From Physella acuta (Eukaryota > Mollusca > Gastropoda > Physidae): DNA of 64,000 nucleotides. The stretch covers positions 372,001-436,000 of the forward strand of contig NW_026731650.1 in the NCBI RefSeq assembly GCF_028476545.1, in the 5' to 3' direction. Both the position numbers and the translations under genes were made by a program. This document shows, one piece after another, positions 35,475 to 45,711 of this stretch. How positions within the stretch are numbered: position 1 is the first letter of the stretch; every line of letters begins with the position of its first letter. The notes under the pieces were generated by a model that did not search any database, was not told the origin of the DNA, and was given only the letters and a program-made list of their open reading frames with translations.

Positions 35475-37134
35475 TTATTTCTTCTTGGCTTTAGGTGAAG
35501 CTGACTGGAAGACGCTGCTGGCAGCCATTAAGTTCTCAATGTACTGACCCAGTACCTGGTTCTCTGACTTCAACTTGAGATTTTCCACTTTCACAGAATC
35601 CACACGAGATGATAAATCTGTCAAAAGAAATACAAATTAAAAATTATACCGTCATACTTTTAATTAATAAAAAGTAACAATATGTTACTGGGTACTTGGG
35701 AAACATTTTGAGAATTAATATGTAGGTAATAATAAAAACATGGGGTAGAGTGGGTAGATGGTGGAGAGCATAACTGATAACCTAAAAGTCTCTAGTTTGG
35801 ATCCTGGACTAAGGTCCATAAGACTTCCCTTAGGTCCACCCAGCTCTGATGGTTATCTGACTACAGTAAAGATGGCTAGGTATTAAAATAACCACAATAT
35901 AGAACACACTATCAACTGATATGCCCAAGGCACAGAAACAGATGGACTCTACTTTATCTGTCCTATTGACCGCCAGATCTGATGAATGGGTAACTATTTT
36001 TTTAATAATAAAAATTTTCATTAATTCAAAGATAATGTAACAGTTAAAACAGTGGATCAGTTTACGGCTTTGGTACAATAACTCAGCCTCATTCACAACA
36101 TGCAAGGAGGGAACTCTAGTCTGAGATGGGCAGAGCAAAATAAAAATTAAATATCAAACAAAAAGTAGCTAACTAACACCATCAAGTGACATTCATAAAA
36201 ATAGTACTAGAAGACAATAATTCAAAAGTGTTTTTAAAAAATACTTACCATCTAATGTGTTTTGCCTCTCTAAAACCTGTGCTATTAACCGCTGTTTTTC
36301 TTCCTGGTCATCCAAATTAGCGTCAGGATCAAGACCTAGAAACAGATTTCAAATTTGAAACATACTTTTATGCACTTGAAATTAACAAATATAGGCCTAC
36401 TGGTATTTAAATAACATTAACAAATAACTATAATTTTATGAAAAAAATGTAATATGGGTGTAGTGTAGCATTGTTACTCACTAATTGGGCTAGTCAATCC
36501 TATATACAAATTCTTGTTTTCATTTTCAGGTGTATGATGATCACCTTGTATGGAGAAACATAACAAAAAAATATTAGAAAATCAAAATAATGAGCCACCT
36601 CAGATTGCTAAAGACTACTCCAGGTTCATTAAACATGTGAGACTAAAATTATAGTGAATTAAGGCATACATGGTGGGGTTCTTCATAAAAAGTGTGCTAT
36701 ACTATAAAGAAAAGATAAAATAAAGACATTTATGATGGAATTAAAGTAGTCGTTATTGTCAAGAATTTTAATTTAAAAAAATAATAATTAGGCCTAGGTG
36801 TGCTGCCATGTTGTAACAGTTTGACTTGTTTTAAATGTACATAAACGCATTACTGAAAGTACTAGCACATAGAGCAGGCTAGTGCATTCATTAGTGATAA
36901 GATTGTGTTTTCATGTCATTATCAATACAAGTAATATCTAGGCCCTATAACTAATAATAATAGGACTATAATCTATTGTTATTTTTAAGTATTAATTATT
37001 ATAAATATTAATAATTAAATAATTAGCCTACAGGATTTGTTGGCAACAAGTTTTATAAGTTGAACCAGCTCACCTTGGTCGCTATCACTTGATAGTTGGA
37101 CATTGCTTAACTGGTCATTTTCCCTGGCTGACAT
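35475..37134 (-). CDS. SCOC: Short coiled-coil protein SCOC, 4 exons, 117 aa
   Basis: Family knowledge: SCOC is a small Golgi-associated coiled-coil adaptor that binds ARL1 and takes part in autophagy with FEZ1 and UVRAG. Coding exons (minus) are 37074-37134, 36482-36544, 36249-36335 and 35475-35617, with GT-AG borders and phases 1, 1, 1. Residues 42-117 are the conserved part: [49 protein letters not shown], then ASSVFQ and the basic tail SPKAKKK. Heptad leucines are visible. The N-terminal 41 residues ([20 protein letters not shown] onward) are acidic and less conserved, as in other animals. The start is the first Met of exon 1, which lies close to a promoter-like region. A worn SINE lies in the last intron. 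The gene converges on JADE. Confidence 0.95.
35741..35990 (+). mobile_element. Older SINE copy in SCOC intron 3
   Basis: Same family as 18350 but more diverged: GGGGTAGAGTGGGTAGATGG head, TTTGGATCCTGG in place of box B, CCACCCAGCTCTGATGG core, and CTATTGACCGCCAGATCTGA tail. It is antisense to SCOC. Confidence 0.75.
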
Positions 37135-37570
37135 GCTGACTTGAAAATATTATCTTTAGACAATAATTATCAGGCACGGACCAAGAAGTAGACTAACAAC
37201 AATATAACGGTAGATATTAAATAATAAGTCCCAACAACGATGTGTACTGTGTTAGTTATCAATCCAGTTGGTGGTCAGCATCGGGTTGGGGACCGTCACT
37301 CCTGTGGCTTTTTCGAAGTCGAGAAGTTTTTTTCTAAATCTGGTGATCTATGTCTTAGAAAAATTGGCTCACGTGGAATTACAAATGACCACGCAAAAAA
37401 TAAAAAATGGAAAACACTATTAAACTAGAATATACAAACAAAAATGTCTCTTATTCCAGTGAAAATCAGTGTTTCATTTATATGGGAACCATGATAATGT
37501 GCATCACGTGATCGACGTCATAAAAAGCTGCGTACACAGTTCGCGACTGGACATTCGCCGCGGATCCACA
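37135..37570 (-). promoter_or_regulatory. Probable SCOC promoter region
   Basis: Upstream of the SCOC start. At 37503-37520 there is ATCACGTGAT followed directly by CGACGTCA, an E-box palindrome abutting a CRE-like half palindrome, then CpG-containing DNA to 37562. Location and motif pairing suggest a core promoter. The start of transcription is not visible. Confidence 0.4.
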
Positions 37571-38286
37571 GTTTACCTTGGATATGAGAGAATGAGAGAA
37601 TCGCGTTCAATCGTAGATCTAGACATGCCACTAAGATCAGTGAAACAATAAATAAGTGTAGGGGATGTTTGAGTGAAAGTGATGCACGTTTTCTATGGAT
37701 ATTTATGTAAATCAACTATTTTAAGGTACATTTTGACATTTGTTTTTAAATTTAATTGTAATTGGTTTATTTTTGTTGCGTAACATAAAAAGGGAATAGC
37801 AAACACGGAGATGTCGTCTGCTCCGCACGAGGAAGACAGTTGACATTGTTTACTATTTGTTTTCTTTCACCGAGCGAACTGCGAAGTCGTCTTGTTGTGT
37901 GTGGTGACACGCAACAATGAAAATTTCCTTTTTTAACTTTAACATTTGTCATGTCTTGTTAAATATTGTGTTTACTTTTTTTTGTCTCTCGGCTCTAAAC
38001 ACATTAATCATTAATTTAGTTGTTTTTATTTAGCCTTGGCTACTAGGCTAGCCATATAACTCGCAACAACTACTGGACTATTACATCGCAGTTCACAAAT
38101 CTCTTTAAAAATATATAGATCTAGATCTATTAAAACCGGTATTCTTTATCCAGATTTCTAGATCTAGAAGTATTTTACGGATATCTCTAATCGACTTAAT
38201 AAAAATTTAAATATGTAGATCTAGGCCTACATAATATTTAAATATAGGCTTTATTATGTACGTAGGTTTAATTCTTCACATTAGGT

Positions 38287-38311
38287 ATATATATATATAT
38301 ATATATATATA
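38287..38311. repeat. (TA)n microsatellite
   Basis: About 12 TA repeats, followed by the palindromic words TAGGCCTA and AGGCCT that are frequent in this genome. Confidence 0.9.
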
Positions 38312-38494
38312 GGCCTAAAGGCCTATTTATTAAGTAGCATACTGTAGTCTGCTCTGGAATGTGGATTTAGTAGCCAATGTCTATGACGTTATGTTTAGTA
38401 TAACTATAAATAGTTACAGTATTAAAGGTGAACGTTTAATAATTTATATAGGCTAAACAAATTTACATATAAAATCTAGACTTACTACTATTAT

Positions 38495-38882
38495 GGGGCC
38501 ATCCATAAATGACGTCACGCTTTTTGACGATTTTTTACCTCCCCTTAACCTCCGTCACACATCGTCACAAAAAGCCAGCCCCCCCCCCTAAAATGACGAC
38601 ACACATCAGCCTACGCCCCCCCCCCCCCCTCTAAATGGCAGTTTAATTTTTCTTAAAATACGATATTTTTTCCAGAATCTCGTCTGAACTCTGTCAACAT
38701 AGAGTATTTTAATCAATACCTATTACAATTTATTAAAACAGTTTTCTAACACGCGAAATAACGGCTAAAATTCGTTTTCTAACATTGCTTTTTTATGATG
38801 CAAAAGTATGACGTCACACCATCTGAACCCACACAATGTCACAAAATTATCTACAAGTGTGACGTTATTTATGGACGACGCC
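38495..38882. mobile_element. 388-bp inverted-repeat element with CRE-like sites in its ends
   Basis: The left end GGGGCCATCCATAAATGACG and the right end, read inward, GGCGTCGTCCATAAATAACG continue as TCAC(G/A)CTT. Both flanks are TAT (38492-38494 and 38883-38885), consistent with a 3-bp target duplication. The interior has C-runs, a second TGACGTCA at 38809 and no coding frame, so it is a non-autonomous DNA transposon. A PIF/Harbinger-like origin is possible from the 3-bp duplication but not proven. Confidence 0.75.
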
Positions 38883-39624
38883 TATTAATCCTAATATATA
38901 AATCCCCACGTTCGCACATCTCTCTCTCTCTCTCTTTCTCTGTCCGCAAAAAATTTTCGCCGGACATCACGTCAGAATCGGCAGCGATATATCGAGAACT
39001 TTTTACGGACTTTTGTTGAAAAAAATATGTTAGATGTTTTAAATGTATAACCACAAAATTATTTAAAGAAGAAAAATAAAAAATAAAGGCGTATTCGAAT
39101 ATAGAGAAACAGTATTATTTATGCAACCGGAAAAGCATTAATATATGTGAAAAAGAACGCATAAAACTGTGACGTCACTATTGCTTATACATTAACTAAT
39201 GACGTCATCTGCCGTGTTTAGAATGAAAAGAAATGAACTATTTCATTCAAATTTGATTTAGATCTACGTACACTATGAAATGTATACAATACAATTTTTC
39301 CGGCCTAAACTCATAAAATTTATTTTATGTATTTGGATTCTAGATCTAGAGATTCTAGATCTAGACTAAATCTAAATCTACGCAATAACTAGATCTAGAC
39401 GTAGACGCTAAGATCTAGATTTAGACTCTAACTTCTCTAAAATCAATTCCAAAAATAAATTTCTATATTAGGACTAAACTATTTCAAGACTTATTTATTT
39501 TATACAAAATCTTTGTTATGAACTGGCTAATTTGGGATAAAAAATTAATTTGAAAGAATAGGCATATTCGCGTAAGTTAAGATTTTAAAATACGTGTTAC
39601 ATTCTCCGTATTTTATAAGGTGCC

Positions 39625-39715
39625 TAAATAGCGGAGATGTTAGTGTACATTAAACCACGCAGGTGGTGCGGGTTCGAGACACAGCAAGTCAGCTTGGTTA
39701 ATGTATTCTTTTTTA
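39625..39715 (+). mobile_element. tRNA-like fragment, possible SINE head
   Basis: TAGCGGAGATGTTAGTG resembles box A and GCGGGTTCGAGAC resembles box B, 45 bp apart. The flanking stems do not pair well, so a functional tRNA is unlikely. The stretch 39720-41250 holds a GC-richer patch (39775-40060) and unique AT-rich DNA, and no gene was recognised. Confidence 0.35.
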
Positions 39716-41259
39716 TTATGCTCGGGCTAAACTTAAAAAAAAAATTCTTTTAGGAATCTAGCTCTAGATCTAGATTGTCGGGTGTCCGATAGGGCACTTC
39801 CCGGCGCCGCAGGCGCTTCAAATTTGGCATGATCTTGCCTTGGTGCGACAGAACACGGGGGCCGGTTGGCCGAAAAGTCTACGATGTGGGGGGCAAAACT
39901 GACCTCGACTGACCGGTACCTTATATGAGCTATAAATCGAAAAAAAATGTCCACGGAGGAACCTCTTCATAACTCTTGAGGTCGTAGACCGACCTTCGGG
40001 CGAATTAATTAAGCATTCAAATTCTCAATGTTTTCGAAAGCCTAAGCGAAGCTGGGCAGCATGCCTAGTATACTATATGAGTCTTAGATTTCCATTGTAA
40101 ACTAAATTATATATCCAAAACTGTGTTTCTTTATATCTTCATACAATTGTCTTTTTTATTGGTTTGTATTTTGCAAAATTAACCATTGATGTGAAGAGTT
40201 AGTTAAACCTCTGTATTTATGAATTAATTTTTAGAACGTGTTATTTTATTGCTAGATTAATTTGTTTATTGTTACATTTCAATAGCTACTAGTAACTCTG
40301 CGCATAAATATACAAACATGCTTTCAACAACTTTATGATCTGGGGCCACTATTCGTGTAACAGTTAAATCACCATAGGGCGAGTCAACGTCTTACCTAGT
40401 TATAGCTATAGAGCGCTGAGAGTGGACGCTGGCTGATTGTACCATGATGCTCCTATCCATTGGCGTCACAAATGTAGGGGCGGGGATGCGGACCCCGATG
40501 TAGCAGGGGTTAGTTCCATGCTACTTTTAATTTCTGATAGACGCGAATACTCGTCCATTAAAATTTCATCTTACCGGCGCTTGAGAACGAATGCGAAAGC
40601 TTTCAAATGGTCATATCGTGTTGGCTGTAGTATGGGACGGGGAATTTTCTCCTGGTCAGACCCCCCCCTCCACCTCCCTTAATTTCTCCCTCGACATTCA
40701 CCCACTGTCCATAAAAAAATTGACCCAAATATAATCTCAACATGTAACCTAACCATAAGTATGAAGTGAGGAAATAATTATCGGAAGAGTCAAGGTTAGG
40801 GCTAGCGTTAGGGTTTGACATAGGGGTAATTGCCCGGTGTGTGTGTGTGGGTGGGGGGAGGTCTAAAAGTAATTGACAGTTGGGTAATGTCCCTACCTAG
40901 TTTAACGGTCGTACACCCTTTCACCTTGCTTTATCAGTAACATCATTGCCATGTTTACTCTTTAATGATCCGTTTCTTTTAAAGAAATCGATTTTCGGCT
41001 TTACATATCCACCCCCGTGGAGGAATCTCAGAGATCACAGGGTTGAGAAAATGAAAAGATAAACTTTGCTTAATTGATTAAAAGCCACATACCACTAACC
41101 ACATAACTCAGGGGCGTTGTCAGGGTGTGGGTTAGGGATGATCCTCTCCTAGCGGCCTTAAAATGTTATAGTTCTTAAGATTATATAATTGGTGGGGGGA
41201 AACTAAAGGGTCTACCGTGAATGTGTTAGCAATAAATACGTTTAATCGACGGTGTTGCA

Positions 41260-41375
41260 TAACTGTCACAGTGACCACAACTAGAACCACAAAAACTGTC
41301 ACCGTGTCATACAACTGTCACCGTGTCATACAACGGTCACAGTGAACACGACTACAACTACCAAAACAGTCAGCA
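41260..41375. repeat. Short degenerate repeat, about 19 bp unit
   Basis: Four to five copies of AACTGTCACCGTGTCATAC and variants. Confidence 0.7.
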
Positions 41376-41807
41376 CGCTAGCTGAGACTACTGAAGGATA
41401 ACTTGAAATGATTTGATCGAACGAATACAGCACCGGAATCGTAGAGTGGTGAAATCGATTTCTTGTGTGTTATAGCAAGCGTGCCGGGACTTGAGATTCT
41501 TAGTTTAGTTACATTCGACTAAAACCTTTTTTTCCGCCCCCCCCCCCCCCCCGTTATTTCCTCATCCACCAACTACCACCACAGTAACACAGTTTAAAAC
41601 ACCAGCATTTTGTAAGCTTGAGTCACCCGTGCTCCGACAGCGATACTTGCTACACACGTCCCTTAACAGTAGAGCTGTGTAATCTAATTAATCGCTCAAG
41701 TAAATTGCTAATTAATTAAGGCAATATTTGTATTGACCATCGTGTATTTGTATTAAATATTGAGTGATTAGCTATTGAGTTATTAGGAAGTTTCCAATTC
41801 AATGTGG

Positions 41808-41925
41808 CCGCCCTAATGGCCGACGGAGTAGAGCGCACCAGTTTCTGTGATTATGTGGTCAGTCCTGTCCAGCCGTCTTTACCCTCCCCTACTCCAGTCA
41901 AGTTCCCATCAGAGCCGCATTCACA
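41808..41925 (-). mobile_element. Diverged SINE fragment
   Basis: Contains GGAGTAGAGCGCACCAGTTT, ATGTGGTCAG, CCAGCCGTCTTTACC and CCCATCAGAG in the order found in reverse copies of the 18350 family. The tRNA-like part is missing. Confidence 0.6.
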
Positions 41926-42459
41926 TGTACACAATTAAAAGTTGCCACAAAAAAAAGAAGAATATTATTAAGTTTGACTTAATCTCCGATCATTTTAACA
42001 GCACTCACTAGAATCATCTCTAATTTTTAGCGCAATTTCCATTCTGGAGAATTGCGTTTATTAACTCGTCATTTCTGGGAATGGATGGATGGATGAATGT
42101 GTGTCCGGGCTTTAAGTCGTATCTCCTCCTCAACGAAGCAATATCGATGACTAGTTCCAAAAGCAATTATGTTAAGCAAGTTACAAGAATGAGCATAGGC
42201 CATAAAAATTCCGGGTTTCTTTCATGTATTTCCCGTAAAAGCCAAAAAACCTCGAAAAAATGCAGTTTTTTGCCCATATCTCGGCAACCAGACCACTTAG
42301 CGACTTGAAACATGTACCAATCGATTCCTGCCATAATTTAGAACAATATTGCCGAAGAAAGTTTTCAAAAATATCCTCTCGTTCGGTCACAAATTTTAAA
42401 ATTACATAAACACCTACAAACCGATCGCTCTTCTAGCTTGAACGCACCCCATCATTATA

Positions 42460-42885
42460 CGTCAGAGCTATTTTTAGATAACATAAGGAAAATGCGCATA
42501 AATGTCACTAGACTTTTTTAATTAACTTGCGCGCCTACTGAACGTGATGGCGCAGCCATGGAACGCGATGACGCATCTATTGAACGTGATGACGCGTGTG
42601 GTGTGGTTGTATATACATGCCGGAAGTAGAGATCTATCATCTTAATGATTATCATGTTGATAATCAAGTTCAACTAACCAATGGTTTTAATGACCCTGCT
42701 CTTGATTTCAAGGTGCTGAGTTTAGTTAGTAGTTAGGTTTATTTAATAAAAAACGTTTTAATAACTAACCAATGGTTTTACTAACCCTGCTCTTGATGTA
42801 CGCTACGACAGAGCTATTTTTAGATAACATAAGGAAATTGCGCTAAAATTGTCACTAGACTTTTTAATTAACTTGTTTTTTTTTA
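42460..42885. repeat. Two interleaved duplicated segments
   Basis: CAGAGCTATTTTTAGATAAC through GTCACTAGACTTTTT occurs at about 42464 and 42789. CTAACCAATGGTTTTA with CCTGCTCTTGAT occurs at about 42675 and 42766. Between them (42540-42600) are three copies of GAACG(T/C)GATG(G/A)CGC about 23 bp apart. This may be the worn remains of a repeat family. Confidence 0.6.
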
Positions 42886-43297
42886 AATTCTCCCTTTCTA
42901 TAGCCGTAGGCGGGCCGTCATTATCTTCGGGTTTTAGAAACTTATTTAGAAATTTAAATGCACTATTATGGTTCTAAATTTTTGTCTTTTTAAAAACATT
43001 TATATCTTGATTTAAGTGATTTTTTAAAAACCCAAAAAGTAAAAACGTCATCGTTTTTAAATTGCCATTGCGAAAAGTCTATGAGCAGTCCTGCTATTGA
43101 TTTCTGTGACAGGTTTTAAAACACAGCGACTGTCAGAATCTATTTGAACGAATTCTCGTTAACAAATTGGGTTTAGAAAGATTGGGAAGAAAAGGGGGGG
43201 GGGGGAATTCCCCTGTAGTTAACACGTCACACGCGCCGTAGGAGATTGGAAGTGGGGGGGGGGGGGGGCTATGTTGCGGTGATCACAGCATGGGTAG

Positions 43298-43893
43298 ACT
43301 GTAAGGTCAGTCACGTGGGTGGATAGGTCAGTCTAACGCGGGTAGACTGAGGTCAGTCATATGTAGGTAGACTGAAGTCAGTCATATGTAGGTAGACTGA
43401 GGTCAGTCATATGTAGGTAGACTGAGGTCAGTCATACGTAGACTGAGGTCAGTCATATGTAGGTAGACTAAGGTCAGTCATATGTTGGTAGACTGAGGTC
43501 AGTCATATGTAGACTGAGGTCAGTCATATGTAGGTAGACTGAGGTCAGTCATATGTAGGTAGACTGAGGTCAGTCATATGTAGGTAGACTGAGGTCAGTC
43601 ATACGTAGACTGAGGTCAGTCATATGTAGGTAGACTGAGGTCAGTCATATGTAGGTAGACTGAGGTCAGTCATATGTAGGTAGACTGAGGTCAGTCATAT
43701 GTAGGTAGACTGAAGTCAGTCATATGTAGGTAGACTGAGGTCAGTCATATGTAGGTAGACTGAGGTCAGTCATATTTAGACTGAGGTCAGTCATATGTAG
43801 GTAGACTGAGGTCAGTCATATGTAGGTAGACTGAGGTCAGTCATATGTAGGTAGACTGAAGTCAGTCATATGTAGGTAGACTGAGGTCAGTCA
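43298..43893. repeat. 25-bp satellite, left arm (about 24 copies)
   Basis: The unit is GTAGACTGAGGTCAGTCATA followed by TGTAG. It contains the dyad GACTGAGGTCAGTC and CATATG. Units at the left edge (43290-43350) are diverged and internal units are nearly identical, typical of homogenised tandem arrays. The array is interrupted at 43894 by the Helitron-like pair and resumes at 45712. Confidence 0.95.
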
Positions 43894-43918
43894 TCTATAA
43901 AAATAGTTTCGCTGTCTG

Positions 43919-43957
<39 letters not shown>

Positions 43958-44892
43958 GACAAGAACGCTCTAGAGAAAACACAAGGAAAATAAAAACATG
44001 CACAGTAATTCGAAAAACGAAGTATGACGTCGACACATTTAGCACAGATTAGAAAATAATCTCAAGCCGGATAGTGCACACATTAATATGACGTCATTGA
44101 TTATCGTGTAAACATTCAATACAAAGGCAATTTGGTCTAATCTAAGTGGTTTGCGTGAAGAGTTTCTTTCATACAATTATTTGGGTAGGGGCGAAGCCCC
44201 ACCCCCGCGTAAGAACGTCTGAGCCCCCTCCCCCCTCGGGGAGGGGGCGGACACTGGAAAAAGTATATAATTATATTTCGTTGAATGGGACGGTAGACAT
44301 GTTTTTTTAGGGGGGTGGGGGGGGGGGGGGTGGGGTGTGTGTGGGGGGGGGGTGGGGTGGTTTTAATTTAGACTTTTTCCTCCCCGGAGAGGGGTGGGGG
44401 GTACTTGAAATTTTCGGTGGCGGGGGTAGAATTTTCGGGGAGGGGGCGGACACTGGAAAAAGTATATAAATTATATTTCGTTAAATGGGACGGTAGACAT
44501 GTTTTTTTTTTGGGGGGGGGGGTGTATGGGGGGGTGTGTGGGGGGGGGGGGTGGTTTTAGTTTAAACTTTTTCCTCCCCGGAGAGGGGTGGGGGGTACTT
44601 GAAATTTTCGGGGGCGGGGGTAGATTTTTCGGGAAGGGGGCGGACACTGGAAAAAGTATATAATTATATTTCGTTGAATGGGACGGTATACATGTTTTGT
44701 GGGGGGGTGTGGGGGTGTGTGGGGGGGGGGGTTGGGGGTGGTGTGTGTGTGGATGGGGGGTGGTGTGTGTGGGGGTGGGGGGGTGTGGGGGGTGGGGGTT
44801 GTGTGTGGGGGGGTGGTTTTAGTTTAGAGAAAAGAGACAGCACTATCAGCCTAGCGCCCGGTGTATCCTTCCTCAACGGGCCATTTTTCTCG
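43894..44892 (+). mobile_element. Helitron-like non-autonomous element, copy 1 (999 bp)
   Basis: Starts TCTATAAAAATAGTTTCGCT, then CTGTCTGTC and a TATC microsatellite. The 3' end has a GCCCG...CGGGC hairpin (about 44857-44880) 11-12 bases before the final CTCG. The left flank ends in A and the flank after both copies begins with T, as for Helitron insertion between A and T without duplication. The body holds TGACGTCA (44089) and three tandem G-rich modules of about 195 bp, with GCGGACACTGGAAAAAG at about 44247, 44446 and 44640. The final CTCG differs from the usual CTRR, so the class assignment is probable but not certain. Confidence 0.6.
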
Positions 44893-44896
44893 TATA

Positions 44897-45711
44897 TCTA
44901 TAATAATAGTTTCGCTGTCTGTCTATCTATCTATCTGACAAGAACGCTCTAGAGAAAACACAAAGAAAATAAAAACATGCATAGTATTTCGAAAAACGAA
45001 GTATGACGTCGACACATTTAGCGCACAGAGTAGAAAATAATCTCAAACCCAGAGAGTGCTCAAAGTTATATGACGTCATTGATTTTCGCGTTAACATTGA
45101 ATAAAAAGGAAATGTTGTCTAATCTTAATGGTTTGCGTGAAGAGTTTCTTGCATACAATTCTTCGGGTAGGGGCGAAGCCCCACCCCCCGCGTAAGAACG
45201 TCTGAGCCCCCCCCCCTCGGGGAGGGGGCGGACACTGGAAAAAGTATATAATTATATTTCGTTGAATGGGACGGTAGACATGTTTTTTTTGGGGGGGGGG
45301 GTGGGGGGGGGTGGTGTGTGTGGGGGGTGGGGTGGTTTTAGTTTAGACTTTTTCCTCCCCAGAGAGGGGTGGGGGTACTTGAAATTTTCGGGGGCGGGGG
45401 TAGAATTTTCGGGGAAGGGGCGGACACTGGAAAAAGTATATAATTATATTTCGTTGAATGGGACGGTAGGCATGTTTTTTTTTGGGGGGGGGGGGGGGGT
45501 GGAGGGGTGGGGGGGGTGGTGTGTGTGGGGGGGGCGGTGTGTGGAGGGGGTGGTGTGTGTGGGGGGTGGGGGTGGGGGGTGGTGTGTGGGGGTGGGGTGG
45601 GGTGGGGGTGGTGTGTGGGGGGGGGGGTGGGTTGGTTTTAGTTTAGAGAAAAGAGACAGCACTATCAAGCTAGCGCCCGGTGTATCCTTCCTCAACGGGC
45701 CATTTTTCTCG
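44897..45711 (+). mobile_element. Helitron-like non-autonomous element, copy 2 (815 bp)
   Basis: Starts TCTATAATAATAGTTTCGCT, four bases after copy 1 ends, with the same body (TGACGTCA at 45071, GGGGCGAAGCCCCACC stem) and the same 3' hairpin and CTCG end. It has two G-rich modules (45228, 45420) instead of three, which accounts for its shorter length. Small differences along the body show the copies are not a very recent duplication. Confidence 0.6.

Noticed and set aside
37469-37651. 60-codon frame upstream of SCOC
   Set aside because: It lies in the probable promoter and has no recognisable domain or splice support.
39625-39715. Functional tRNA gene
   Set aside because: Box A- and B-like words are present, but the T-arm and acceptor stems do not pair, so it is better seen as a SINE-like fragment.
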